From assembly GCA_964515055.1 (NCBI GenBank), contig CAZEUG010000014.1:1-50384 (forward strand): a stretch of 50,384 nucleotides of DNA, written 5' to 3'. The DNA comes from QAMX01 sp964515055 (GTDB lineage Bacteria; Bacillota; Clostridia; Oscillospirales; QAMX01). How positions within the stretch are numbered: position 1 is the first letter of the stretch; each line of letters starts with the position of its first letter. Both the position numbers and the translations under genes were made by a program. The notes below the pieces were generated by a model that worked only from the letters and a program-made list of their open reading frames with translations, was not told the origin of the DNA and ran no database searches. Of this stretch, positions 26,421 through 34,338 are shown one piece after another.

Positions 26421-27188
26421 CTACCTCCGACTTTCTTTGCCTGTGCGCCGTCCGCCAAACAGGCGGCGCGACCGTTTATTCGCCTGCTGCGCCGCAGCGG
26501 CGGGCGACAGCGCCTCAAACCTTGAGAAGTACTGCTCAATCCGCTGGGCAACCAGCGTAAGTAAAAATGCGCAGATCAGATAAATGATCGCGGCAATCAG
26601 GTACGCCATTGCGTTGGCGTCGCGGTTGACCGCGCCCTGCGCCGCCTTCATCAGTTCACCAACGCCGATGACATAGACGAGCGCCGTATCCTTAACCAAT
26701 GTGATCGCTTCGTTGGCCACCGGCGGCAGTACGCGCTTGACTGTCTGCGGGAGGATGATCCCAAAAATCGTGCGGGCGCGCCCGATGCCGAGCGACTGCG
26801 CCGCCTCATACTGTCCGCGGTCGATGCTTTCAATGCCGCCGCGGTAAATCTCAGCGAGGTAGGCCGCATAGTTCAGCACAAACGTGATCACCGCCGTCGG
26901 GAAGCTGTCCAGCCGGATGTTGCAGCCGATCGGCAGGAAGAAGTAGAAGAAAAAGAGCTGCAGCATCAGCGGTGTGCCGCGGAAAATCCAGATGTACGCC
27001 TTGCACAGCCAGCGCACCGGGGGGATGCGGCAGATGCTGCCCAGGGCCAGCGGGAGGCCGAGCGGAACAGACAGCACCAGCGTCAGAAGAAACAGCTTCA
27101 GCGTAATCAGGAAGCCATCAGCCAGCGACGGCAAAATTCCCTGCGTATAGCGGAGCATCTCAGAAAAACTATCTCCGAAAATATGCAT
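26421..27188 (-). CDS. Polar amino acid ABC transporter permease (HisM/GlnP type)
   Basis: The 255-residue inner-membrane protein has about five helices, the conserved RGTPLMLQLFFFYFFLP segment and the EAA loop that contacts the ATPase (EAAQSLGIGRARTIFGIILPQ region, about 128-148). It pairs with the ATPase gene directly downstream. No periplasmic-type binding protein gene for amino acids is next to it, and none is fused, so the receptor must be encoded elsewhere. A Ser/Arg-rich tail follows the last helix. Confidence 0.94.
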   Translation of the reverse strand: MHIFGDSFSEMLRYTQGILPSLADGFLITLKLFLLTLVLSVPLGLPLALGSICRIPPVRWLCKAYIWIFRGTPLMLQLFFFYFFLPIGCNIRLDSFPTAVITFVLNYAAYLAEIYRGGIESIDRGQYEAAQSLGIGRARTIFGIILPQTVKRVLPPVANEAITLVKDTALVYVIGVGELMKAAQGAVNRDANAMAYLIAAIIYLICAFLLTLVAQRIEQYFSRFEALSPAAAAQQANKRSRRLFGGRRTGKESRR

Positions 27189-27271
27189 ATTTTTTCGACC
27201 TTCTCCCGCCGGAAATCCATCCGGCGCATATTTTTTCCGGCAAATATCGCCGGGCGATTTATCCAGCTAAC

Positions 27272-27300
27272 ATGATACCAGAAAAAAGGGCGCTTGTCAA
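27272..27300 (-). promoter_or_regulatory. Promoter of the amino acid ABC operon
   Basis: On the minus strand, TTGACA (27300-27295), 17 bases, TATCAT (27277-27272) preceded by TGG. The start is about 77 bases before the permease ATG. Confidence 0.85.
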
Positions 27301-27324
27301 CCGCCTGTACAGGTTGCACAGAAA

Positions 27325-27365
27325 AACAGACCGACATTTTCCGGAATCAGAAAAGTCGGTCTGTT
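27325..27365 (-). terminator. Terminator of the lactate/fumarate/Hdr/hydrogenase operon
   Basis: AACAGACCGAC (27325-27335) and GTCGGTCTGTT (27355-27365) form an 11-bp stem. Read on the minus strand it is followed by TTTTTC, 15 bases beyond the hydrogenase stop. Confidence 0.9.
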
Positions 27366-27379
27366 GGTTGGTGCAGCTT

Positions 27380-28804
27380 TTATTCCAGTGCGGAAAGTGC
27401 GTCGGAAATGGTTTTTTCGAAGGCGAGCTTTCCGTATTTATCGACGTCGGCCTTGTTCTTTTCGCCGTGCGTCAGGCAGCCTGCGCCGCCGATACAGCCG
27501 CCGACGCACGCCATGCCCTCGATGAAGTTGGCGTCCAGCACGCCCTTGGAGTACTTCAGAAGGGCGACACGGCAGGCTTCAATCCCGTCACACGCACAGG
27601 GCTTCAGCTCGAAATCCTCGAGTCCGTTTTCCTTCAGCCCCTGACGCACCGCGTCGCTGAGGCCGCCGGAGCGGGCAAAGATTCGGCCGAAGTAGGAGGC
27701 GTTGTCCAGAATATCCTCCGGCAGGTTGGTGATTTCCATATCGCGGCTGTCAAACAGCGCCTGAAGCTCTTCAAACGTCATCACCGCATCGACATACGGC
27801 TTGACCTCTTCGCGCTGAATTTCGGCCTTTTTCGCCGTACACGGCCCGATGAACACCACCTTGCAGGGTGCCTCATGCTCCTTGATGTACTTGGAAATCG
27901 TCGCCATCGGTGAGAGGTTGTGCGAAATCAGCGATTTCAGCTGCGGGAACGCCTTCTCGATGTAGGTGACAAATGCCGGGCAGCAGGAGCTGGTCAGGAA
28001 GCCCTTTTCGGCCAGCTCCTTGGATTCCGCATTGGCGACCATGTCAGCGCCGAGAGCCGCTTCAATGACGGTGTGGAAGCCGAGCTCCTTCAGGCCGGAA
28101 ATGACCTGGCCGAGCTTGGCATAGGTAAACTGACTGGAAATGGCCGGTGCAACAACGGCAAAGACCTTGTACTTCGTGTTGTTTTCGCTCTTTTTCAGAA
28201 TGTCAATGACATCCAGAATAAACGACTTGTCCACGATGGCACCGAACGGGCACTGATACACGCAGGCACCGCACGCGATGCACTTGTTGTTGTCAATGCC
28301 GGCGGTCTTGTTATCGTTCATGTGAATGGCCTTGATCTTGCAGGCGTTTTCACAGGGGCGCTTCCGGTTGACAATCGCCGTGTAGGGGCAAACCTTGGAG
28401 CAGGCGCCGCAGTTGACACACTTCGATTTGTCGATGTGCGCAACGTGCTGGTCATCAAACGTGATGGCACCGACACGGCAGACATCCTCACAGCGGTGCG
28501 CCAGACATCCGCGGCAGGCGTTGGTAACTTCATAGCCGCCAATCGGACATTCATCGCACGCAATTTCCAGGACTTCGATGATGTTCGGATTCGAACGATC
28601 TCCGCCCATGGCCACTTTCACGCGTTCGCTTAGAATGGCACGTTCCTTGTAGACGCAGCAGCGCATGGTCGATGTATTCCCCGGGACAATTTTCTTCGGG
28701 ATATCCAGCAGGTTTTCCGTGAGCGTATCTGCCCACGCCTGACGTGCAACCTCCCGCAGAACCTGATACTTCAAATGTTGTACTTTGGTATCGAATTTCC
28801 GCAT
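27380..28804 (-). CDS. Monomeric [FeFe] hydrogenase, group B type
   Basis: The enzyme makes or consumes H2, probably with ferredoxin. The 474 residues hold several [4Fe-4S] ligand sets in the N-terminal half (for example CRGCLAHRCEDVC, CVNCGACSKVCP, CIACGACVYQCP) and the H-cluster domain. Its three motifs are TSSCCPAF (271-278), PCTAKKAE (321-328) and EGMACVGGCIGGAG (429-442). The Cys-Pro form of the first motif and the Gly-Gly-Ala-Gly of the third fit group B rather than the common group A. Maturases HydEFG are not in the window. It is the last gene of the large operon, after rex and a small ferredoxin, and may discharge reduced ferredoxin made by the Hdr-Flx module. Confidence 0.93.
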   Translation of the reverse strand: MRKFDTKVQHLKYQVLREVARQAWADTLTENLLDIPKKIVPGNTSTMRCCVYKERAILSERVKVAMGGDRSNPNIIEVLEIACDECPIGGYEVTNACRGCLAHRCEDVCRVGAITFDDQHVAHIDKSKCVNCGACSKVCPYTAIVNRKRPCENACKIKAIHMNDNKTAGIDNNKCIACGACVYQCPFGAIVDKSFILDVIDILKKSENNTKYKVFAVVAPAISSQFTYAKLGQVISGLKELGFHTVIEAALGADMVANAESKELAEKGFLTSSCCPAFVTYIEKAFPQLKSLISHNLSPMATISKYIKEHEAPCKVVFIGPCTAKKAEIQREEVKPYVDAVMTFEELQALFDSRDMEITNLPEDILDNASYFGRIFARSGGLSDAVRQGLKENGLEDFELKPCACDGIEACRVALLKYSKGVLDANFIEGMACVGGCIGGAGCLTHGEKNKADVDKYGKLAFEKTISDALSALE

Positions 28805-28841
28805 GGTTCTCCTCCAAAATCAGAAATAGGCGAATGATGAC

Positions 28842-29087
28842 TCATGCGCCAAGCTTCGGCAGAATATTGCATTCAAAGAAATCCTTCGTGGTTTCAGGTG
28901 TGACAGAGAAGAATTCGCCGTCAATGGTGGTGCAGACGCCCTTCTGGCACTGTCCCATGCAGAACGTTCCGGCGAGTTCAATCTGTCCCTCCAGCCCCTT
29001 TTCCCGGATCAGTTCCTGCAATTGACGGACAACACTGTGGGAGCCTTTGACGTGGCAGGATGAACCGATGCAAACAGTGACTTTCAT
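28842..29087 (-). CDS. Thioredoxin-like [2Fe-2S] ferredoxin (NuoE C-terminal-like)
   Basis: The 81-residue protein has the thioredoxin-fold [2Fe-2S] ligand pattern: Cys6 and Cys11 (VCIGSSCHVKG) and Cys43 and Cys47 (FCMGQCQKG). It corresponds to the C-terminal half of NuoE/HydC-type subunits, without the helical N-terminal part. Such stand-alone domains act as electron relays for bifurcating hydrogenases. Here, 37 bases upstream of the hydrogenase gene, it probably passes electrons to or from it. The ATG at 29087 is used; an in-frame TTG two codons earlier also has acceptable spacing from AAAGGA. Confidence 0.88.
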   Translation of the reverse strand: MKVTVCIGSSCHVKGSHSVVRQLQELIREKGLEGQIELAGTFCMGQCQKGVCTTIDGEFFSVTPETTKDFFECNILPKLGA

Positions 29088-29103
29088 ATTCAAATAGATC
29101 CTT

Positions 29104-29739
29104 TCATATCTGCACCGACCGGTCGCCGGTACAGATCTTATTGTTCAAATGTGCAAGAGACAGCGCCATGTTTTCATATTGAACTGGGATGCTGTCGGGA
29201 GTTTCGAGGGTACACGGTGCAAAGCACCAGATGGCCTGAATGCCGCAGGCGAGGAATTGGTCACAGACGGACTGCGCCTCCGAAGCGGGAACCGCAATGA
29301 CGCCGATGCGAACGTGATGTTCCCGGCAAAACGATTCCAGCTCCTCCATGGGGCAAATCAGCTTCCCGCTGTGGCTCCGCTCCCGGGCATGAACCGCAAT
29401 ATCGAACGCTGCGGAAACGTGCAGACCGTATTCTTCAAAACCGCCATAGTCGAGCAGCGCCCGTCCGAGCTTTCCGGCGCCGGCAATGACAACCTGACTG
29501 TCGTCCCCGCCGAGAAACGTTTCAAAGACGTGGATCAGCTGCCTGGTGTCATAGCCGGTGCGCGGGCGTCCGGCGCCGCTCACCGCGTTCAAATCCTTTC
29601 GCACCTGCACTTCGCCGAGGCCAAGCGCGTGTGCCAGCGTCGTCGCAGAGATGGTTTCCGCCTGCTGCGCCTGCTTCAGATATTTCAGATAGATCGGGAT
29701 TCGCCCAATGGTTGCTCTGGAGATTTCAGCCTGTTTCAT
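29104..29739 (-). CDS. rex: Redox-sensing transcriptional repressor Rex
   Basis: Rex binds DNA when NAD+ dominates and releases it when NADH rises, de-repressing fermentative and hydrogenase genes. The 211-residue protein has the winged helix N-terminus (ISRATIGRIPIYLKYL, LGLGEVQVRKDLNAVSGAGRPRTGY) and the Rossmann domain VVIAGAGKLGRALL. Its position inside an operon of NADH-linked fermentation genes suggests feedback control of the cluster. I saw no classic Rex operator before the first gene. The ATG at 29739 is clear. Confidence 0.95.
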   Translation of the reverse strand: MKQAEISRATIGRIPIYLKYLKQAQQAETISATTLAHALGLGEVQVRKDLNAVSGAGRPRTGYDTRQLIHVFETFLGGDDSQVVIAGAGKLGRALLDYGGFEEYGLHVSAAFDIAVHARERSHSGKLICPMEELESFCREHHVRIGVIAVPASEAQSVCDQFLACGIQAIWCFAPCTLETPDSIPVQYENMALSLAHLNNKICTGDRSVQI

Positions 29740-29781
29740 AGTTCCTGCCTTTTGTCGGATATTCCGGCAAGCCGCCGGGAT

Positions 29782-30099
29782 TTACGCACGCAGAGCGGCA
29801 GCTGCGTCTGCTGCTTCGTCGAGCTTTTTGTTGCGGAAGTACAGTGCGACATCGATGGAAATTTCGATGAAGTTGAGCACATAGAAGAAGAAGCTCAGAT
29901 AGAAAATGAAGCCGCTGCTGCCATTTGTGACCTGAATAATCTTACGCGCAATGCCGCACGCATAGCCGATCAGCAGGAACACCTCAAAGAACAGGCTTTT
30001 GCCCTTTGCCGTTCTGGAGATCAGCGATTTCCGGATGGAAATCGGCCAAGACAGACCAAAACAGAAAATTGTCAGCGCTTCGAGAAGATCTGTAATCAT
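29782..30099 (-). CDS. Small three-helix membrane protein, PQ-loop/SemiSWEET-like
   Basis: The 105-residue product has three hydrophobic helices (about 2-19, 34-54, 61-86), and the first helix-loop (CFGLSWPISIRKSLISRT then AKGKSLFFEVFLLIGY) resembles the triple-helix bundle of SemiSWEET/PQ-loop proteins, though a strict Pro-Gln pair is replaced by Trp-Pro. The tail is charged and Ala-rich. It lies between the fumarate-reductase-like flavoprotein and rex with short gaps. A role in dicarboxylate or sugar movement, or as a membrane tether for the soluble complex, is possible but not shown. ATG 30099 is chosen for AGCAGG nine bases upstream. Confidence 0.7.
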   Translation of the reverse strand: MITDLLEALTIFCFGLSWPISIRKSLISRTAKGKSLFFEVFLLIGYACGIARKIIQVTNGSSGFIFYLSFFFYVLNFIEISIDVALYFRNKKLDEAADAAAALRA

Positions 30100-30120
30100 A
30101 ATTTGCAACCTGCTTTCTGT

Positions 30121-31716
30121 TTATTGCCGACGGTAATCCGGCAGAAGTTTCGGGGAGACGAGGTCTGTGTCGATGCCGGCTGCGGCGCGTTCCGTATCGA
30201 ATGCGGCGATATGTGCCAGCGTCAGCTTGCCAACGGTCACATCCTTCGAATGTGCGGCAGCGTGCTGACCGGCGCTGCGGCCGAACACGATCACGTCGAG
30301 CAGGGAGTTGCCCATCAGACGGTTGCGGCCATGGATCCCGCCAACCGCCTCACCGGCAACATAGAGGTTTTCCACGCCGGGCGTCATGCCGTCTGCGCGG
30401 ATTTCCAGACCGCCGTTCTGATAGTGGAGCGTCGGATAGACGAGAATCGGCTCCTTGCGGATATCGATGCCGTAGCTGCCGAACATCCGCATCATGGCCG
30501 GGATGCGGCGCTCAATCGTACCTTCGCCGCCGATCTGTTCGATCATCGGCGTATCCAGCCAGACGGCCTTGCCGTTACCGGTGTCAATGCCCTTATTGCG
30601 GTCGGAGCATTCGCGAATGATGGATGCTGCGGCGACGTCGCGGGTTTCCAGCGGGTGCATGAAGACCTCGCCATCGCGGTTGATCAGCTTCGCGCCGAGC
30701 GAACGCACCTTTTCCGTCACGAGTGCGCCGAAAATCTGCTGCGGGAATGCCGCACCGGTCGGGTGGTACTGCAGTGTGTCGGCATAGAGCAGCTTGGCAC
30801 CGGCACGATAGCCGAGAACCAGACCATCGGCGGTTGCGCCGTAGTGGTTGGAGGTCGGGAAGCCCTGATAATGCATCCGGCCAGCGCCGCCCGTTGCAAT
30901 GACGACGGTCTTTGCGCGGGCAACCATCAGCTCTTTCGTTTCCATATTCATGAGGACGGCACCGGCAGCGCGGCCGTTTTCGTCCAGAATCAGCTCAATG
31001 GCCGCAGTGAAATCCACGACCGGAATGCCACGGTTCAGCACTTCATCGCGCAGGGTGCGCATGATTTCCGCGCCGGAGTAGTCCTTGGCTGCGTGCATCC
31101 GCTTGCGCGAGGTGCCGCCGCCGTGCGTGGTGATCATGGTGCCGTCCGGCGCTTTGTCGAATTCAACGCCCAAATCGTTCAGCCACTGAATGGCGTCCGG
31201 AGCATCGCAGACCAGCTTGGCCAGCAGCTCACGGCGTGCGGCAAAGTGACCGCCGCCAAACGCATCCAGGAAGTGGATGGCCGGGGAGTCATTCGGCTTG
31301 TCAGCCGCCTGAATGCCGCCTTCTGCCATCATGGTGTTCGCGTCACCGATGCGGAGCTTCGTGACGATCATGGCTTTGGCACCGGCTTCATCGGCTTCAA
31401 TCGCCGCAGAAGCACCGGCACCGCCGCCGCCGATGATCAGCACATCGACGTCATAGCGGACATCGGACAGATCGACATCCGACGCGGCAATGCGGCTGTG
31501 CGCCTGCAGAATGCTGCACAGCTCATGCGGGACGCTTTCGCCCCGGTTCGGGCCGATCTGCAACGTGGAAAATTCGCTTTTTTTGTAATCCGGGTGATAG
31601 GCCGCAAGCAGCGTTTCCTTTTCCTGCGCGGTCATGCGAGCCGGTTCACAGGCAATGTTTGCAGCGCGGGCAGCTTCTACCGCCCGAAGGGATTCCTGAA
31701 ATTCGTTTGCATACAT
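30121..31716 (-). CDS. Fumarate reductase/succinate dehydrogenase-like flavoprotein
   Basis: The 531-residue FAD protein likely reduces fumarate. After an unusual 88-residue N-terminal extension (including LLAAYHPDYKKSEFSTL and VPHELCSILQ) comes the FAD-binding motif VLIIGGGGAGASAAIEA (about 92-108). Catalytic-domain features include YHPTGA, the TRDVAAAS segment with the presumed active-site Arg, and GRNRLMGNSLLDVIVFGRSAG. The His that binds FAD covalently in membrane FrdA/SdhA is replaced: ANTMMAEGG here with Asn127, so FAD is probably non-covalent, as in soluble thiol:fumarate reductase and aspartate oxidase. The C-terminal helical domain is cut short. No membrane-anchor (FrdC/D) gene is present. 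The iron-sulfur partner lies 14 bases upstream. An oxidase or another enoate reductase is a less likely alternative. Confidence 0.85.
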   Translation of the reverse strand: MYANEFQESLRAVEAARAANIACEPARMTAQEKETLLAAYHPDYKKSEFSTLQIGPNRGESVPHELCSILQAHSRIAASDVDLSDVRYDVDVLIIGGGGAGASAAIEADEAGAKAMIVTKLRIGDANTMMAEGGIQAADKPNDSPAIHFLDAFGGGHFAARRELLAKLVCDAPDAIQWLNDLGVEFDKAPDGTMITTHGGGTSRKRMHAAKDYSGAEIMRTLRDEVLNRGIPVVDFTAAIELILDENGRAAGAVLMNMETKELMVARAKTVVIATGGAGRMHYQGFPTSNHYGATADGLVLGYRAGAKLLYADTLQYHPTGAAFPQQIFGALVTEKVRSLGAKLINRDGEVFMHPLETRDVAAASIIRECSDRNKGIDTGNGKAVWLDTPMIEQIGGEGTIERRIPAMMRMFGSYGIDIRKEPILVYPTLHYQNGGLEIRADGMTPGVENLYVAGEAVGGIHGRNRLMGNSLLDVIVFGRSAGQHAAAHSKDVTVGKLTLAHIAAFDTERAAAGIDTDLVSPKLLPDYRRQ

Positions 31717-31730
31717 AGGTCAGTCCCGCC

Positions 31731-32408
31731 TCACTTTTCAATTTCCCGATTGTTGTACAGTTCCTTCAGCTCTTCAACCGGCTTGCCCATCAGTGCTTCG
31801 ATCAGGTCAGTGAAGGTTCCGTCCTTGATTTCCTGCACGCGGTCGGCCAGATGTTCGCTCTTCGGTGCCAGGTACTTGCCGTTTAAGCGGCGAGCCAGCA
31901 TGGCAACCTGCGGATGGGAAATACCGGCCGGGCAACGGGAGGAGCAGACGCCGCACATGACGCAGTCGAAGGATTCCTCCGCGCATTTGTCAAATTCGCC
32001 GCGCTGTGCATAAGCAATGTATTGCATGACGTTCAGCGATTGCGTACAGCTTTTGGTGCAGGCGTTGCAGCCGACACAGGCATAGATTTCCGGATACAGC
32101 TGCATCATGATCTGTTCCGTTGGCTTGATTTTGTTGATGTCATAGACCTGCTTGACCAGCGGGAAGAAGGGCAGCGTCGCGACATACATATTGTTTTCAA
32201 CCTTGGTCTGGCAGGCCAGGCAGGTTTTCAGTTCCCGGTCACCCTGGATGCGGTAAATCGTTGCGCAGGCGCCGCAGAAGCCGTTCCGGCAGCCGCAGCC
32301 GCGAACCAGCTGGTATCCGGCATATTCCATGGCGCGCATGATCGTCAGATCGTCCGGTACGCTGTAGCGCTTGCCGAACAGATAAACGTTGACCATGTTT
32401 TCCATCAT
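31731..32408 (-). CDS. Fumarate reductase-like iron-sulfur subunit
   Basis: The 225 residues begin with a [2Fe-2S] plant-type ferredoxin domain (Cys38, 40, 45, 48 and 63/66 in GCGCRNGFCGAC and TCLAC). A helical dicluster domain follows with two CxxCxxC-type sets: Cys111/114/117/121 and Cys149/152/155/159, ending in CP. In SdhB/FrdB one of the two C-terminal clusters is [3Fe-4S]; here both sets have four Cys, as in TfrB-like subunits of soluble thiol:fumarate reductase. It probably wires the flavoprotein to the HdrABC module. The frame extends upstream to 32483, but ATG 32408 has AAGGAG seven bases before it. Confidence 0.87.
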   Translation of the reverse strand: MMENMVNVYLFGKRYSVPDDLTIMRAMEYAGYQLVRGCGCRNGFCGACATIYRIQGDRELKTCLACQTKVENNMYVATLPFFPLVKQVYDINKIKPTEQIMMQLYPEIYACVGCNACTKSCTQSLNVMQYIAYAQRGEFDKCAEESFDCVMCGVCSSRCPAGISHPQVAMLARRLNGKYLAPKSEHLADRVQEIKDGTFTDLIEALMGKPVEELKELYNNREIEK

Positions 32409-32437
32409 GCATACACTCCTTTTTGTATCCGGGAGCA

Positions 32438-32468
32438 GGCAGGCCGACAGTCGCAGCTGTGGCCTGCC
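32438..32468 (-). other. Intercistronic hairpin inside the operon
   Basis: GGCAGGCC with GGCCTGCC and ACAG with CTGT form a 12-bp stem with a single bulge and a six-base loop, in the widest gap of the operon (78 bases). There is no T-run, so it is more likely an mRNA-processing or stability element than a terminator. Confidence 0.6.
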
Positions 32469-32486
32469 CTCCCCGCAATGCAATCT

Positions 32487-33320
32487 TTAATATTCGTTCG
32501 GCAGTTCATCCAGCTCATCGCAGCGGAAAACCGGCCCATCCTTGCAGACGTACTTGGAGCCGATGTTGCAGCGGCCACATTTGCCGATGCCGCACTTCAT
32601 GCGGAGCTCCATCGTGGTATAGACCTGTGTCTTGTCGAAGCCCAGCTCCTGCAGACCGGCCAGCGTGAACTTGATCATGATCGGCGGGCCGCAGAGCACT
32701 GCGATTTTATTGGTCGGAAACTGGAGTTCCTTGACGTAGTTCGGAACGAAGCCGACGTGGCCGTCCCATTCCGGCTGCTCGCGGTCAATGGTCAGGTGGA
32801 CGGTGACGCCCGTATCCTGTGTCCATTCCTCGACAATTTCGCGGTAATCGACGAGATCCTGCATACTGCGGGAGCCGTAGACGATGTCGATTTTGCCGTA
32901 GCGGTCGCGGTAATGGCGGCAGTAGTTGATCACGGAACGCAGCGGAGCCAGACCGATACCGCCTGCGATAAAGAGCAGGTCGTGGCCGGCGAATGCCGTA
33001 TCCACCGGGAAGCCGTTGCCGTAGGGGCCGCGGATGGTGATCTGCTGGCCGACCTCCATCGAGTGGAGCCATTCGGTCACGCAGCCGCATTTTTTGATGG
33101 AAAACTCCATGAATTCCGTATTGGTGGGCGAGGACGTGATGGAGAACATGGCCTCACCAACGCCGGGCATGGAGAGCATGGCGCACTGGCCGGGCTTGTG
33201 TTCAAACGCCTTTTTGCCGTCCGGCGTGACCACGCGGAAGGTTTTGACATCCGGTGTATCGATACGGATGTCCGTTACCACGCCGATGGCCGGCATCAAC
33301 GGTTCTTTCATCTCAGGCAT
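32487..33320 (-). CDS. FlxA-like NAD(P)H-FAD oxidoreductase subunit with [2Fe-2S] site
   Basis: The 277-residue protein has the ferredoxin-NADP reductase fold seen in PyrK, AsrB and the FlxA subunit of Flx-Hdr complexes. FAD is bound through MFSITSSP (58-65), nicotinamide through AGGIGLAPLRS (119-129) and PPIM. A C-terminal [2Fe-2S] site has Cys243, 248, 251 and 259 (KCGIGKCGRCNIG). It would feed NADH electrons to the Hdr core. It overlaps the previous gene by eight bases, with GGGAGG positioned for its ATG. Subunit B of anaerobic sulfite reductase is the closest alternative, but no asrC is present. Confidence 0.86.
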   Translation of the reverse strand: MPEMKEPLMPAIGVVTDIRIDTPDVKTFRVVTPDGKKAFEHKPGQCAMLSMPGVGEAMFSITSSPTNTEFMEFSIKKCGCVTEWLHSMEVGQQITIRGPYGNGFPVDTAFAGHDLLFIAGGIGLAPLRSVINYCRHYRDRYGKIDIVYGSRSMQDLVDYREIVEEWTQDTGVTVHLTIDREQPEWDGHVGFVPNYVKELQFPTNKIAVLCGPPIMIKFTLAGLQELGFDKTQVYTTMELRMKCGIGKCGRCNIGSKYVCKDGPVFRCDELDELPNEY

Positions 33321-34338
33321 TTTCGCGACCTCCCAGTGTTTTCATGACCTTGACGATGTTCATCTGGATGGGGCACTTTGCCACGCAGCGGCCGCAGCCG
33401 ACGCAGGAAAAGAGGCCATCGTTGTTGGTCGGATAATAGACCAGCTTGTGCATAAAGCGCTGACGGAAGCGTTCCAGCTGCGTCAGACGCGGCTGCCCAG
33501 CAGACATCTTTGTAAATTCGGAATACATACAGGAATCCCAGCAGCGGAAGCGGCGGATGCCGTGTCCGGTGTTGAAATCCTGAATATCGTAGCACTGGCA
33601 GGTCGGGCAGACGAACGTGCAGGTGCCGCAGCCGAGGCACGTTTCGGACAGCTCCTTCCACTCCGGTGCATTGAAGAAGGCGGACGTTTTGCCGTCACCG
33701 AAGGCATCGGCCTTCAGGTTGGCCAGCGGCAGGCGCGCAAGGCGCTCACCGATCTGCTGCTTCTGCGCGTCAACGGCCGTCTCTTCGCCCGGCTCCGTGA
33801 CGGCTTCCAGCGCTTTCAGGGCTGCTTCGCCCTTCTCTGTCTGCGCCTTCAGATACAGCGTATCCCCGGTTTTCCAGCAGGCAACATCCCCGGCCGGGTT
33901 GGCCGCATCGATGCCGAATGTGCCGCAGAAGCAGGTTTCAGCCGGCCTGGTGCAGGCCAGTGAGAAAATCACAGCGTGCTCGCGGCGGTTCTGATAATAC
34001 GAATCGACCGGATCCGCCAGGAAGACGCGATCGAGAATGTCAAAGCTCTTCACATCGCAGGCGCGGACGCCGAAGAGGACAAAATCCTCACATTCGTCAC
34101 GCGTGTCCACGATATCCAGCTGCTTGCCTTCCACCTTGAAGTCCATCAGGTTTTCAGTCTGCGGGAAAAAGAAATCCTTGGCGCTGCGCACCGTGTTCAG
34201 AGCGTCCGACCAGGTCTTTCCGCTTTCCCAGCGCTCATATTTCGCACCGGCCTTTGTGTCCACCGGCAGATACAGCGCGGCGTTCTCCGCAATCGCTGCA
34301 AAGAGCGCGTCCAGTTTGTTCAATGCAATTTTACGCAT
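33313..34338 (-). CDS. FlxB/FlxC-like 4Fe-4S dicluster protein (downstream copy)
   Basis: The 341-residue protein resembles AsrA/hydrogenase-beta-like ferredoxins. A long N-terminal domain (LFGVRACDVKSFDILDRVF, FSLACTRPAETCFC) precedes two [4Fe-4S] sets near the C-terminus: CLGCGTCTFVCPTCQC and CVGCGRCVAKCP. It likely relays electrons between FlxA and HdrA/MvhD. ATG 34338 is selected: GGGAGG lies seven bases upstream, and the 38 residues of the longer frame belong to the overlap with the previous gene. It overlaps neighbours by eight bases at both ends, indicating tight coupling and probably fixed stoichiometry. Confidence 0.85.
   Translation of the reverse strand: MRKIALNKLDALFAAIAENAALYLPVDTKAGAKYERWESGKTWSDALNTVRSAKDFFFPQTENLMDFKVEGKQLDIVDTRDECEDFVLFGVRACDVKSFDILDRVFLADPVDSYYQNRREHAVIFSLACTRPAETCFCGTFGIDAANPAGDVACWKTGDTLYLKAQTEKGEAALKALEAVTEPGEETAVDAQKQQIGERLARLPLANLKADAFGDGKTSAFFNAPEWKELSETCLGCGTCTFVCPTCQCYDIQDFNTGHGIRRFRCWDSCMYSEFTKMSAGQPRLTQLERFRQRFMHKLVYYPTNNDGLFSCVGCGRCVAKCPIQMNIVKVMKTLGGRENA

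Noticed and set aside
29149..32013. Plus-strand frame of 954 codons opposite rex and the fumarate-reductase-like genes
   Set aside because: It spans several real minus-strand genes with clear motifs and ribosome sites. It is a composition shadow.
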